This document shows, piece after piece, positions 19,256 through 28,329 of a stretch of DNA of 64,000 nt; the first letter of the stretch is position 1, and the number at the start of each line of letters is the position of its first letter. Origin of the DNA: a bacterium (lineage in GTDB: Bacteria > Eisenbacteria > RBG-16-71-46 > CAIMUX01). The position numbers and the translations under genes are program-made. The notes under the pieces are model-generated. The model was not told where the DNA came from and ran no database searches. It was given only the letters and a program-made list of their open reading frames with translations. The stretch spans positions 1-64,000 of the forward strand of contig JAUIHP010000019.1 of NCBI GenBank assembly GCA_030431975.1, in the 5' to 3' direction.

Positions 19256-20760
19256 CGTGCGTTCACCTCCGCGTAGATGGAATCGACGAGGCGAATGGCG
19301 CCGCCGGGATCGGCAGCCACGCCGTCAGCTCCGAAACGGTGCCGCAAGTGGGGGTCGACGACGAAGGGCGCGCCTCCAACGATCACTTTGATGTCATCTC
19401 GGCCCCGCTTCTGCAACTCGGTCTTGAGCTCGGGGATGTGCTTGGCCGTGTGGAGCAGCAATGAAGAAACCCCGATGACTTTGGCGCCTTCTTTGATCGC
19501 CGTCTCCGCGAGAACTTCGTTTCGGACGCTGAGGCCGAGGTCGACCGTCCGGTAACCGGCAGCGTTCAGAGAAATGCTGATGATCCGACGACCCAGGTCG
19601 TGGAAGTCCTGCCACGCGTTTCCGAGTACGACACAGGGACGGTCGTCGTCCGAGGTGTGCCCGATGGATTCCTGCAGTCGACAGACAGCCTGCTCGAGGA
19701 TTCGGGCATTGCGGAAGTGCGCGATGGCAGGGGCGTCATTGGCCTGCCCTTGCATGACGGTAGCGGCCACCGTGCCGAGCCGATGGAGAAGCTCTTCGGC
19801 CGAGACTCCTGCAGCCAGTGCGGACTCGAGGGTCTTGGTCGCCAGAGGCGGATTGTCGTCCTGTAGCGCGCGGGACATCTGTGTTGTGAATGACTCCAGC
19901 GTCTGGGCGGCCGGTGGGTGCAGAGTATCCGCGTCTTTCCACTGCGTGTCGGCTTCGTCGCAGGTCAAGGAAATGTGCTGTAGCAGTGTGTCCGCAGCTT
20001 CGTGGACGTGTCCGGCGAACATCCCGGCCTGCTCGATGCTTTCCTGAAGTCCGACCTGTCCGTAGGCGATGGTCTCCACCTTGTGAGCCGCCTGGATGAC
20101 GTCGGCCGCTTCCGACGCCATGGCTTTCGACGCCGTGCTCAGTATCTCGAGGTTGCTCCGGGCGCTGGTCAGTCCGGTCCGGCTCGCCTCGAACCGTTCA
20201 CTGGTCCGGGTCAACGCCGAGGTGATGCCGTCCATGTTGCCGATGATTCCGTCGACGAGTTCGGTCGTACTGCGGGCAAGATCGCGGACCTCGCCGGCCA
20301 CAACCGCAAAACCCGCTCCCTGCTGCCCCGCTCGTGCAGCTTCGATTCGGGCATTCAAGGCCAACAGAGTGATTTGTTCTGCGACCCAGGCGACTTCCTT
20401 TGTCGAGCCTTGGATGCGGGTTTGGTACTCAGTGAGCCGGGTCAGTTCCTGATCGAACGCATCCACGTTCTTTGCAAATTCGTCGAGGGCGGAAACCGTT
20501 TCCTCGACGGCTCGCATCGTCGATTCCACCTGGGATCCGACGCTTTCGGCGACGTGGCTGAGTTCTTCGATGACGCCGGCAAAGCCGCCCTGAGCGGCGA
20601 CCTCGTTGGCCCGGCCCAGGATGTCCAGCAGGGCGCGGGTCGAACTTACGGCGTCGGAAGCGAGGGAGACCTGCTTGTGCAACTGTCGCGCCATGCGCGC
20701 GACGGCTGCCGCCGCGAGGTCAGAGTCATCGTTCGACACGAGAGCGAGTTCACTCGACAT
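19252..20760 (-). CDS. Soluble chemoreceptor signalling domain fused to cobalamin-binding module
   Basis: 502 residues, no signal peptide and no membrane helix. Residues about 30-265 form a methyl-accepting chemotaxis coiled-coil hairpin with the conserved tip NARIEAARAGQQGAGFAVVA then GEVRDLA (about 130-165). About 285-370 is a helical cap like the B12-binding-2 domain (ALQDDNPPLATKTLESALAAG). About 373-500 is a Rossmann cobalamin domain with the base-off D-x-H-x-x-G motif D385-F-H387-D-L-G390, and IKVIVGGAPF further on. The inference is that corrinoid state, perhaps its methylation, signals to the chemotaxis machinery. ATG 20760 has AGAGG eight bases upstream; the longer open frame is not supported. 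No cheA or cheW is present in the window. Confidence 0.87.
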   Translation of the reverse strand: MSSELALVSNDDSDLAAAAVARMARQLHKQVSLASDAVSSTRALLDILGRANEVAAQGGFAGVIEELSHVAESVGSQVESTMRAVEETVSALDEFAKNVDAFDQELTRLTEYQTRIQGSTKEVAWVAEQITLLALNARIEAARAGQQGAGFAVVAGEVRDLARSTTELVDGIIGNMDGITSALTRTSERFEASRTGLTSARSNLEILSTASKAMASEAADVIQAAHKVETIAYGQVGLQESIEQAGMFAGHVHEAADTLLQHISLTCDEADTQWKDADTLHPPAAQTLESFTTQMSRALQDDNPPLATKTLESALAAGVSAEELLHRLGTVAATVMQGQANDAPAIAHFRNARILEQAVCRLQESIGHTSDDDRPCVVLGNAWQDFHDLGRRIISISLNAAGYRTVDLGLSVRNEVLAETAIKEGAKVIGVSSLLLHTAKHIPELKTELQKRGRDDIKVIVGGAPFVVDPHLRHRFGADGVAADPGGAIRLVDSIYAEVNAR

Positions 20761-20925
20761 TTTTACGGCCTCTCGACAGAGTGAAGGGAATCGCAATCTC
20801 CTCCCTTGTCGTCCGGGGGAGGTCGTTTGTTGAACGGAGATTGAGGGTTTCCCCGCAGGAGTTGAGGGCTGCCCGCCTGAACGTCGCCGTAGCAGATCCG
20901 CCTGCAAAACTAGGCAAACGAAGAA

Positions 20926-20954
20926 AGGCGCGGCATCCAGTGGACGCCGCGCCT
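20926..20954 (-). terminator. Rho-independent terminator of the large propeller protein gene
   Basis: A perfect 9-bp stem (AGGCGCGGC / GCCGCGCCT) lies 28 nt beyond the stop at 20982, followed on the minus strand by TTTCTTCGTTTG. It separates this gene from the chemoreceptor-cobalamin operon downstream. Confidence 0.8.
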
Positions 20955-20981
20955 GCAGACTCTCGAGCTGATTCGGTTGGA

Positions 20982-23900
20982 CTACCGGGCGATGACCAGC
21001 TTCCGAGTCAGATCCTGTCCAGCCACGCTCAGCTTGGTGTAGTAGACACCGGCCGGGAGCGAAGCTGCGTTGTCATTACGACCGTCGAACGAGACGACAT
21101 GGAAGCCGGCCTCACGGACACCCTGTGCCAGGGTCCGGACGAGACGACCCGCCGTGTCGTAGACGCTGAGGTTGACCTCACCATCCGTCGGCAGCGCGTA
21201 GACGATCTGGCTCTGCGCCGAGACCGGGTTCGGATACGGAGCGTAGAGCTGGAAGCTCGTGCTCATGTTGTCGAGCGGGCCCGTCTTGGCCGAACCGCGA
21301 GAGAGAATCTCGTTGAGGCTCGAGCGCAGGTCATAGGCCAGGTCGATTTCTTCGGTCGCAGCCGTCTTCATCCGGAAGGTCAGGTGCGCGAGCGCGCCGC
21401 TACCATCGACACCCGGCTGGGCCGAGTCGAGACGGTTCGCGGAAAGCTCCACCCAGCCCTCACCACTGCGGTCCAGGAACAGGAATCCCTGAGCCGAGCT
21501 GAAGAGGTTGCCCGGTCGTGCGTCGATCAATTCGATCTGGTCGACGTCGAAGCCGAAGTTGAGCAGGGCGCCGTTCAGGTCCTCGAGGTTCTCCGCAAGG
21601 ATGTCGACCTCGAAGGTCGCACCCGGCTTGGCCTCGTCGACGTGGCTTTCCACGTAGGCGTAGGCTGCGCCGGCGACTTCCGGTCCGAGGCTCGGACGGC
21701 TGTTGACGATGAACGGAACGGAGAGGTTCTCCCCACCATCCTCGACCGCCGGTGCTGCGCCGCCACTGCCGGTATAGCCGTTGGCTGCAGCCCAGGAGAA
21801 CATGGTCGTGAAGGTGACGATGTCTTCCACGTTCCAGGCGTTGTCGGGGTCCGAGACGACGTCCGGTGCGGTACCGCTGATCGGACCGATGTCGGCGATC
21901 GGGTCTCGCATGTTGCTGGCGCCGTTCCAACCCAGGGCAAAGATCATCTGGTCATCGAAGTTGATGAAACCATCCGGATCCGGGGTCATGGCCGGGACCG
22001 TCCCGCCTGCGCCCGCATTCGACGCGATGTCGGCGAGGTAGGCGATCTTGACCGTCATGTCCGTGTAGACGAGGTCACCGGACTCTTCACCGTTGATGTC
22101 CGAGAGGCCGCTGCCGGAGTTGTTGACCGCGAGGACCGACGAGTTGAACCGGTTGGTTTCGTCGATCGCGTTGGCCTTGGCCCGAACGGTAACGCTTGCC
22201 ACCGTGTGCGGACCGTTTGCGGTCAATCCACTCGGAGCGTCCAGAGCGGACGAAACGATGAGGAAGGTACCGTTCACGTTGTCGAACGTCTGCTCGAACG
22301 TGATGTTCGTCGCGCCGATCCCATCCCAAGCCGTGCCCCGGGTGATGTCGACGATCTCCAGAACGGAAGCATCGAAGGTTCCTTCGAATCCGACGGAGAT
22401 GACGCTGTCCGGGTAGAGGACGTTGAGGTCGACGACCCGCTCGAGGCTGTTCTGCAGGTAGAGAACGTTGTCTCCATCGATCCTGTCAGCCACGGCCATG
22501 GTCGGCAGCAGCGTCGAGTCGATGCAGAGCAGTTCGGTCGAGAGCGTCGCATCATTGGCAACCAGGTTGCCGGCACTGTTGTGCATCCGGGCGTACAGAT
22601 AATACGTTCCGTCTGCCGGAGTGCCGTCCGGCGAGCTGGCAAAGGTCCAGACCGCGGAGGTTGCCGTCGAGGAGATGCTTTCAGCCGTGAAGCAGAGCAT
22701 GGCCGTGTCGGAGTCGAAGGTCGACGCCGTGTCGTAGTAGAAGTCGATGTAGCCACCTTCCGGCACGTTCGTCGACGTCCAGGAGAACGTGTAGGAACCC
22801 GTCGGCGGGAAGCACTCGGGCAGGGCCGAGAAATCCATGGTAATCGTCGGCGTCGGGGACTCTTCGTACTTGGTAACGATGTTGCGGTGAGCATCGACCG
22901 TGTACCAGTCGAGGTCGTTCCCGTTGGCCAGGGCGGTCAGACCGGAAAGGTCGGAGTACTGGCCGAAACTCGAGCCGTTCGAACCCAGGGAAGAGTCGAA
23001 GGTCGGTGCCGTCGTACCGTTGACATCGCTGGCCTCGGTGTCATCGTAGATGACGACACGATCGCCGCCGTTGTCGACGACGCCCACCCAGACGTCCACC
23101 GGAGTGTTGCCGTCTGCAGCGACGAAGATGTCCGTCGGACCGCTGAGAACGTCCGTAGCCGAGCTGGCCACGCCCCACTCCGTGATGAACTCCATCCGGG
23201 CAGCGATACCGAGTGCGGCGTCGGCCGGGTGGAAGCGGAGCTTCTGGATGCGGCTGTTGCCGGTGTCGGAGACGTAGACATCGTACGCAGCGACCGTCGA
23301 GTTGTAGCGCGCAGCCACTCCCTTCGGTCCGCTGAAACGACCCTCACCCGTACCGCTCGTGCCGTAACGGAGAACGTCCGGAGTCGTGTCGTAGGTGTAC
23401 TCGAAGTCCGTGGAGGCGGGCGGCAGGGCGCCATGAATGCCGTCGCCGAAACGGATCATACCGTTGGTCCAGTCGACCTCGTAGACGTTGTCGCTCGGGC
23501 CGGCCGTCGAGATGTCATCGACGACGGTCCAAACGTCCGGCGTTCCGTCCGGATCGAAGGTGATGCTCGCGAGCGTACCTTCGGCGATCGGGAAAGCCGT
23601 TGTCCAGTAGGTCAGGTCCTCGGTGATCGTGGCCGGCGTCGTCTCGGAGTAATCCGTAGTTCCGGATCCACCGATGGCAGCACCCGGCTGGGCGTCGACG
23701 GTGCGTGTGTCACTGGCGAGCCAGCCACCCGTCATCGAAGCGACGTCCGGAGCACTCAGAACCTTGATCCGGTCATTACCGGTGTCAGCGACGAAGACAT
23801 AACGCCCGATCGTGGCCTGCGTGGTCGCGATGGTGTTCGACGCACCGACGGCCGCATTCAGAGGAAGCGACAGTCCCGGGATGCCGAGGAACGGATCCGA

Positions 23901-25004
23901 GAGGCTCGCGAACGCTGCGGTGTCCAAAAGGACGCGCCCGGTCGTGGCATCGGTGATCGAGACGTCCGTACCCGCCACGGTGACCGTGTAGGTGTGACCG
24001 GTGACCTGGCTGTCGTCGACGACGACGGCCGTGGCCTGATCAAACGGACCAGTGTCGTCTGCCGGTGTGACCGTGGCCCGGACCGATGCGCCGGAGCGCG
24101 CGACCGCCACGTCCCAGGGCGTGGAGAGCGCGTCTTCATACGTCTCACCGGCGGTGGCCGTACCTGCAACCGCGACGGTGTAGTAGAAGAGCTGATCCGT
24201 AGCGTCCGCGGCGTCCACGACGAAGAGATCGTCGGAAGTCGCCGTCTGCTCGTTCTGGATGACGGCCAGACCGCGCAGCTGCTCGAACGACGTCGGGCCA
24301 CCCGTAGCCTCGGTGATCTCGGTCAGGACCGGAGCAGCGCCGTTGCCCGTTCCGTAGTCGATGTCACCGACACCGAAAGCGTCCGTGGCGCCGGTCTGAT
24401 TGTCACTGGCCGCGTAGCGGATCGTGAATTCAGACGTCGCAGACAGCGAGTTCGCCGGAAGAGTGATCTCCGGCGCGTTCGTGGCGTCGTCGTAGTCGAC
24501 GGAAAAGACCTGATCTGCGGCGGTGAGGCCCGTCAGATCCGACTGGTAGGTCCAGGCGGTACCATCGACGCTGAGCGTGATGGAGCCCGGGACGATCCAG
24601 TTCGTCGCCGTCGCTGCCCACTCCGCCAGATAGACTTGATCGTTGTCCCACTGGCTGGCCGCAGTGACCGGCTCGGTCCAGGTGAACGCCGTCTCATCCG
24701 TGCTGACGTAGTAGCCGTTGGCCTCGAAGGCCTGAATCCGGTTGTTTCCGGAGTCGACGACATAGACGACATCGCGCTGTCCGGTCGCGTGCTCACGGGC
24801 CGCAATCGCGGTGGGACCGACAAATGGAAAGTCGATCGCCGGATTGTTGACCAGCTGCGGCGTGTCCGGATTGTTGACAACAGTAAACGTGGGGCCGTTC
24901 CATTCCAGGATCGGATCGTACTGGACGGCACCCCGCGTCACGGTGGCGACGGCTAGGAGCAGGATGACCAGCGTCCCCTTCATGACTTTGGTTCGCGTAA
25001 ACAT
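20982..25004 (-). CDS. Giant secreted NHL-propeller protein with cohesin-like, dockerin-like and FlgD-Ig modules
   Basis: 1340 residues. The signal peptide ends near TRGA at 24. Residues about 25-640 hold NHL/beta-propeller-type repeats (VYVVDSGNNRIQAFEANGYY, VFVADTGNDRIKVLS, VYVSDTGNSRIQKLRF), some separated by inserted beta domains. About 835-985 is a cohesin-like sandwich. About 988-1075 has two Asp-rich calcium-loop segments like dockerin/EF-hand (DPDGFINFDDQMIFALGW and DNAWNVEDIVTFTTMF). About 1105-1210 is a second cohesin-like domain. The last 90 residues are a FlgD-Ig-like sorting sandwich (SVYDTAGRLVRTLAQG, LPAGVYYTKLSVAG). AAAGGAGG seven bases before ATG 25004 fixes the start. It is probably surface-displayed. 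Confidence 0.82.
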   Translation of the reverse strand: MFTRTKVMKGTLVILLLAVATVTRGAVQYDPILEWNGPTFTVVNNPDTPQLVNNPAIDFPFVGPTAIAAREHATGQRDVVYVVDSGNNRIQAFEANGYYVSTDETAFTWTEPVTAASQWDNDQVYLAEWAATATNWIVPGSITLSVDGTAWTYQSDLTGLTAADQVFSVDYDDATNAPEITLPANSLSATSEFTIRYAASDNQTGATDAFGVGDIDYGTGNGAAPVLTEITEATGGPTSFEQLRGLAVIQNEQTATSDDLFVVDAADATDQLFYYTVAVAGTATAGETYEDALSTPWDVAVARSGASVRATVTPADDTGPFDQATAVVVDDSQVTGHTYTVTVAGTDVSITDATTGRVLLDTAAFASLSDPFLGIPGLSLPLNAAVGASNTIATTQATIGRYVFVADTGNDRIKVLSAPDVASMTGGWLASDTRTVDAQPGAAIGGSGTTDYSETTPATITEDLTYWTTAFPIAEGTLASITFDPDGTPDVWTVVDDISTAGPSDNVYEVDWTNGMIRFGDGIHGALPPASTDFEYTYDTTPDVLRYGTSGTGEGRFSGPKGVAARYNSTVAAYDVYVSDTGNSRIQKLRFHPADAALGIAARMEFITEWGVASSATDVLSGPTDIFVAADGNTPVDVWVGVVDNGGDRVVIYDDTEASDVNGTTAPTFDSSLGSNGSSFGQYSDLSGLTALANGNDLDWYTVDAHRNIVTKYEESPTPTITMDFSALPECFPPTGSYTFSWTSTNVPEGGYIDFYYDTASTFDSDTAMLCFTAESISSTATSAVWTFASSPDGTPADGTYYLYARMHNSAGNLVANDATLSTELLCIDSTLLPTMAVADRIDGDNVLYLQNSLERVVDLNVLYPDSVISVGFEGTFDASVLEIVDITRGTAWDGIGATNITFEQTFDNVNGTFLIVSSALDAPSGLTANGPHTVASVTVRAKANAIDETNRFNSSVLAVNNSGSGLSDINGEESGDLVYTDMTVKIAYLADIASNAGAGGTVPAMTPDPDGFINFDDQMIFALGWNGASNMRDPIADIGPISGTAPDVVSDPDNAWNVEDIVTFTTMFSWAAANGYTGSGGAAPAVEDGGENLSVPFIVNSRPSLGPEVAGAAYAYVESHVDEAKPGATFEVDILAENLEDLNGALLNFGFDVDQIELIDARPGNLFSSAQGFLFLDRSGEGWVELSANRLDSAQPGVDGSGALAHLTFRMKTAATEEIDLAYDLRSSLNEILSRGSAKTGPLDNMSTSFQLYAPYPNPVSAQSQIVYALPTDGEVNLSVYDTAGRLVRTLAQGVREAGFHVVSFDGRNDNAASLPAGVYYTKLSVAGQDLTRKLVIAR

Positions 25005-25153
25005 CGAGGTTCCTCCTTTGAACACTTCTCGGTGCGAATCGAAACAGGGCGGTTCGGTCTCAGGTGCAGATCCCGGGCCGTCACGTTCCCGAAGGTTTGG
25101 GGTGATGCGCAGGGACTTCCGTGTCGTTTTCTGGTCCATGTCCGGTCCTCCAG

Positions 25154-26311
25154 TTAGAAAATATCTAACGTCGCGTTCCGGACACTGACCGGCATCGGTT
25201 GCCGGTTGTGGTCCAGAAGACGGGTTCTGTTGTTCGGGTCTTCGTAGTCGTAGGTCTCGCCATCTCCGCCTGTGCCCAGGCTGAAGAGGACTTTCCCTTC
25301 GCTCAAAGACCCGATCGCTTTGGCACGGACAATGGCGACGGTTCCCGAGGAACCGGATTGCGCACCGACCGGTGTGCCGTTGACGTCGTCGAAATTGATG
25401 AACCAGCTGGCTTCTGCGGTAATCGGGTCCAGGTCCTGATCGGGAATCCCGAAGAAGTGTCCGCCGCGGCTGAAGAACTGACCCGGAATGATCTGTCGAA
25501 CCTGGAGCGCGTCGTCCGGGTAGATGACGGTCACCGAAATGCCGGCCAGGTTGACCGAGTTCTCGATGCGAATCTCGAACTCGATGTCCTCGCCGATCGA
25601 GTACTGCATGTTGGACGGGTGGATGTAGAGCGACGGCTCCGCCATCGTGTCAAAGGGATCACCCGACTTCGTGCTCGAAAGGTCGGCCAGGTTCGTGGCG
25701 TCGATTGCGAACTCGTACGTCGTGCTCGGATACAGGCCGCTGACCGTGACCGCGTGACTGCGCTTGAAGTCATCCGCCGGGGTCGAACGGGTTTCGAACG
25801 TCGATCCTGTCGTTCCGGTGCTTCGAACCAAGCCGACGGTCCGATCGTCCGTTTCCCAGGCGATGGTTGCGCCGACCATGGTGATTCCGGTGACACGCAC
25901 GTTGCGAATGACCGGCGGCGTATCGTCGTTGCGATCCGGCGAGAGATCGGTGCGGAACGACTCCGTGTCCGTGGAGGCGTTGTTGCCGAAGCCGTCCGTG
26001 GCCAGGATTTGGTAGAAGTACTCCGTGTTCTCCGACAGCGACCGAAGCTGGACGGTATGACGGGTACCGAGCGGAGACCCCTTCGTGAACGCAAGGAGAG
26101 AGCTCTCCGCGCCATAAAAGAGCGTGGACGCGGTCTGCAGCGTCGTTTTCCAGGACAACGTCGCCGTCGTATCCGTCAGCGACGTGATCTCGATGTCTTC
26201 GATCCGGAGTTCGTCATCCGTCTTCGTGGACGGATCTCCGGAGCCACTGATTCCGCAACCCCATCCCAGGATCGCGAGAATCCCAATCGCAGCGGCAATC
26301 CATGCCTTCAT
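25154..26311 (-). CDS. FnIII-cohesin lipoprotein-like surface protein
   Basis: 385 residues. The hydrophobic signal ends in LGWGC, an atypical lipobox, so probably lipidated. Two fibronectin type III-like domains follow (about 45-135 and 140-235, with TTATLSWKT and VGATIAWETDD strands and LSENTEYFYQI / LYPSTTYEFAI). Next is a C-terminal cohesin-like domain (about 238-385: YSIGEDIEFEIRIENSVNLAGISVTVIY... pattern). GAGG seven bases upstream of ATG 26311 fixes the start. It lies upstream of the giant propeller/cohesin protein on the same strand with a 149-nt gap, so the two may assemble on the outer surface. Confidence 0.78.
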   Translation of the reverse strand: MKAWIAAAIGILAILGWGCGISGSGDPSTKTDDELRIEDIEITSLTDTTATLSWKTTLQTASTLFYGAESSLLAFTKGSPLGTRHTVQLRSLSENTEYFYQILATDGFGNNASTDTESFRTDLSPDRNDDTPPVIRNVRVTGITMVGATIAWETDDRTVGLVRSTGTTGSTFETRSTPADDFKRSHAVTVSGLYPSTTYEFAIDATNLADLSSTKSGDPFDTMAEPSLYIHPSNMQYSIGEDIEFEIRIENSVNLAGISVTVIYPDDALQVRQIIPGQFFSRGGHFFGIPDQDLDPITAEASWFINFDDVNGTPVGAQSGSSGTVAIVRAKAIGSLSEGKVLFSLGTGGDGETYDYEDPNNRTRLLDHNRQPMPVSVRNATLDIF

Positions 26312-26663
26312 GTTCTTTCCTCGGTCCGTGTGGGCTTCCCGCTCTCCCTGAGCGTGGACCCGCACGGTTGCCCAACTCTTTGGCGATCCGCTCCCGCTGC
26401 CTGACGGGAATCCCTCAACCGAAGACGTACGGTGAGGGAGGGCGGTCGCCACCCGTCACGGTTGGATTCGACGCGGCAGAATCACTGCTTTAGCAAAAAG
26501 CCCGATCGTGGCCATTCGCCTTGCAAAGGGCACTTGGCGTCGACATCGGTGTATGATCGTCGGGTTCACCCGTTGCAGATGAGGGACAGCCGCCATGCAA
26601 ATCGTTATCGGCCGGTCCCCTTCGCTGCATGACGCAAGACCAGACCGCACGGAGGAATGCAAG
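26312..26663. other. Divergent intergenic region upstream of nadA
   Basis: This 350-nt gap separates the divergent cohesin lipoprotein and nadA. It holds an imperfect hairpin at 26411-26439 (TCCCTCAACCG / CGGTGAGGGA with one bulged base) and a -10-like TATGAT at 26552-26557 pointing towards nadA, without a convincing -35. ATG 26595, in frame with nadA, lies in its right part and is an alternative start. Confidence 0.5.
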
Positions 26664-27662
26664 ATGGGCATTGGAGGCGGAAAGCTCTCGGAGACAGCAA
26701 CTTCGGGGGTCATGTCGCTTTCCGGTATCGACCCCGAGCTGGATTTGTTCGCGGAGATCGACCGGATGAGGCGGTCGATGAACGCGGTCATTCTTGCCCA
26801 CTTCTACCAGGAGGGCGAGATCCAGGACATCGCGGACTTCGTTGGTGACAGTCTGGCCCTGGCCCAGTCCGCCGCCGAGACCGATGCCGACGTCATCGTT
26901 TTCGCGGGCGTTCATTTCATGGCCGAAACCGCGAAGATCCTGAACCCGGACAAGCCGGTCCTCGTGCCCGACATGGACGCGGGTTGCTCCCTGGCTGATG
27001 GTTGCCCGGGCCCGGCCTTCAAGAAGTGGCTCGAGAACTACCCCGACCATTTCGTCATCAGCTACATCAACTGCTCGGCGGAGGTGAAGGCCCTCTCCGA
27101 TCTCATCTGCACATCATCGAACGCTGCCAAGATGGTGGCGTCGGTTCCGCCGGATCAGAAGATCGTCTTCGCTCCGGATCGTCATCTGGGTCGGTGGCTT
27201 GTCGAGACCATCGGTCGGGACATGGTTCTGTGGCCGGGAACCTGTCAGGTCCATGAAATCTTCTCCGAGAAGAAGATCGTTCAGCTGAAGGTTCGTCATC
27301 CGGAAGCCAAAGTCATCGCTCATCCGGAGTGTGAGCGTTCCGTGCTCGCGATCGCAGACCACGTCGGATCCACGTCGAGCCTGCTGAACTTCGTGCAGGA
27401 GGATGAGGGGCAGGAGTTCATTGTCGCGACGGAGCCTGGAATCATCCACCAAATGGAGCGGAAGGCGCCCGGAAAGACGTTCATTCCCGCTCCGGCGCGT
27501 GGAGCTTGTGAGGCCTGCAACGAATGCCCTCACATGAAGTTGAATACGTTGGAAAAGCTCTACTTGTGTCTCAAGAACAAGAGACCGGAGCTTCATGTCG
27601 CCGAAGAACTGCTGGACCGGGCACGGCTTCCGATCGAGAGGATGCTGGAACTCAGTCGATAG
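26664..27662 (+). CDS. nadA: Quinolinate synthase A
   Basis: 332 residues. It condenses iminoaspartate (from NadB) with dihydroxyacetone phosphate to quinolinate in de novo NAD synthesis, using a [4Fe-4S] cluster. Expected cluster cysteines are C108 ([12 protein letters not shown]), C194 (WPGTCQVHE) and one in CEACNEC (C282, C285, C288). Other family marks are [21 protein letters not shown] at the N terminus and [13 protein letters not shown] 26664 has GGAGGA eight bases upstream; ATG 26595 in the same frame also has a weaker site (GAGGGA) and would add 23 residues. nadB and nadC are not adjacent. Confidence 0.94.
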   Translation: MGIGGGKLSETATSGVMSLSGIDPELDLFAEIDRMRRSMNAVILAHFYQEGEIQDIADFVGDSLALAQSAAETDADVIVFAGVHFMAETAKILNPDKPVLVPDMDAGCSLADGCPGPAFKKWLENYPDHFVISYINCSAEVKALSDLICTSSNAAKMVASVPPDQKIVFAPDRHLGRWLVETIGRDMVLWPGTCQVHEIFSEKKIVQLKVRHPEAKVIAHPECERSVLAIADHVGSTSSLLNFVQEDEGQEFIVATEPGIIHQMERKAPGKTFIPAPARGACEACNECPHMKLNTLEKLYLCLKNKRPELHVAEELLDRARLPIERMLELSR

Positions 27663-27749
27663 AGTCAGCGTTACCTTTCGGGCAAAGAAGACATCCTACA
27701 AGTGACGATAAAAGAGGCCACGCAAAGGATCTGAAGGAAAGGGAGAGCA

Positions 27750-28076
27750 ATGGCAGCGGTCAAAGATATCAACGAGTCACAATTCGACACCGAGGTCCTG
27801 AAGTCCGAAACGCCGACCGTTGTCGACTTTTGGGCTCCCTGGTGCGGACCCTGTCGGATGGTCGGTCCCATCATCGAAGAACTCGCCGTCGAGATGGAAG
27901 GCGTTCAGTTCGTGAAGGTGAATGTGGACGACAATCAGGAGCTGGCCTCCAAGTACGGCGTCCAGGGCATCCCGACGATCCTCTTCGTCAAGGGCGGCGA
28001 GGTCGTGGACGGCCAGGTCGGAGCGATGCCGAAGGAAGTCCTTCGGGAGAAGGTCACCGGGGCCTTCCAGGACTGA
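27750..28076 (+). CDS. trxA: Thioredoxin
   Basis: 108 residues, full length. The active site is W31-C32-G-P-C35, at the same positions as in E. coli thioredoxin 1, followed by the conserved cis-Pro segment GIPTILFVKGG. It is a general cytoplasmic protein-disulfide reductant fed by thioredoxin reductase. GGGAG precedes the ATG by about five bases. It lies 87 nt after nadA on the same strand and ends in a strong terminator, so it may be read with nadA or from its own promoter. Confidence 0.97.
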   Translation: MAAVKDINESQFDTEVLKSETPTVVDFWAPWCGPCRMVGPIIEELAVEMEGVQFVKVNVDDNQELASKYGVQGIPTILFVKGGEVVDGQVGAMPKEVLREKVTGAFQD

Positions 28077-28109
28077 AGTCCGGCCGAGACAGGTCCAAAA
28101 TCAGACGCG

Positions 28110-28135
28110 ACGGCGGCCTCAGGGTCGCCGTTTTT
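28110..28135 (+). terminator. Rho-independent terminator after trxA
   Basis: ACGGCGGCC at 28110-28118 pairs with GGTCGCCGT at 28123-28131 (one G-T pair) around a TCAG loop and runs into TTTTT at 28131-28135, 34 nt after the trxA stop. Confidence 0.85.
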
Positions 28136-28329
28136 GGTTTCGGTCAGGGCCGGGTGATCGATGGCCGCGAGAGTTCCGGTGTTCAGACCACGAGTTTTCC
28201 ATCTCCTCTCCGACCCCCTGCGGGTTGTCCGTCAGACACATCCAGGCCATACGGGGCTAAATGGACGGGACGAATCGGCCGATTCTCTGCATTGGGTAAG
28301 GACATCTCGTCCCAAGGTAGGGAGACATC

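Noticed and set aside
20761-20981. Cobalamin riboswitch upstream of the chemoreceptor-B12 gene
   Set aside because: I looked for a B12-box-like conserved core in the gap on the minus strand and saw none; only the terminator hairpin of the upstream gene is there.
20781-24956. 1391-codon plus-strand open frame antisense to the giant propeller gene
   Set aside because: It mirrors codon structure of a strongly supported minus-strand gene with signal peptide, SD and domains; its product is Arg/Val/Asp-rich with no fold or SD. High G+C creates such antisense frames.
20982-26311. A true cellulosome locus
   Set aside because: Cohesin- and dockerin-like modules are present, but no glycoside hydrolases, CBMs or scaffoldin repeats; the domains may be general surface-assembly modules.
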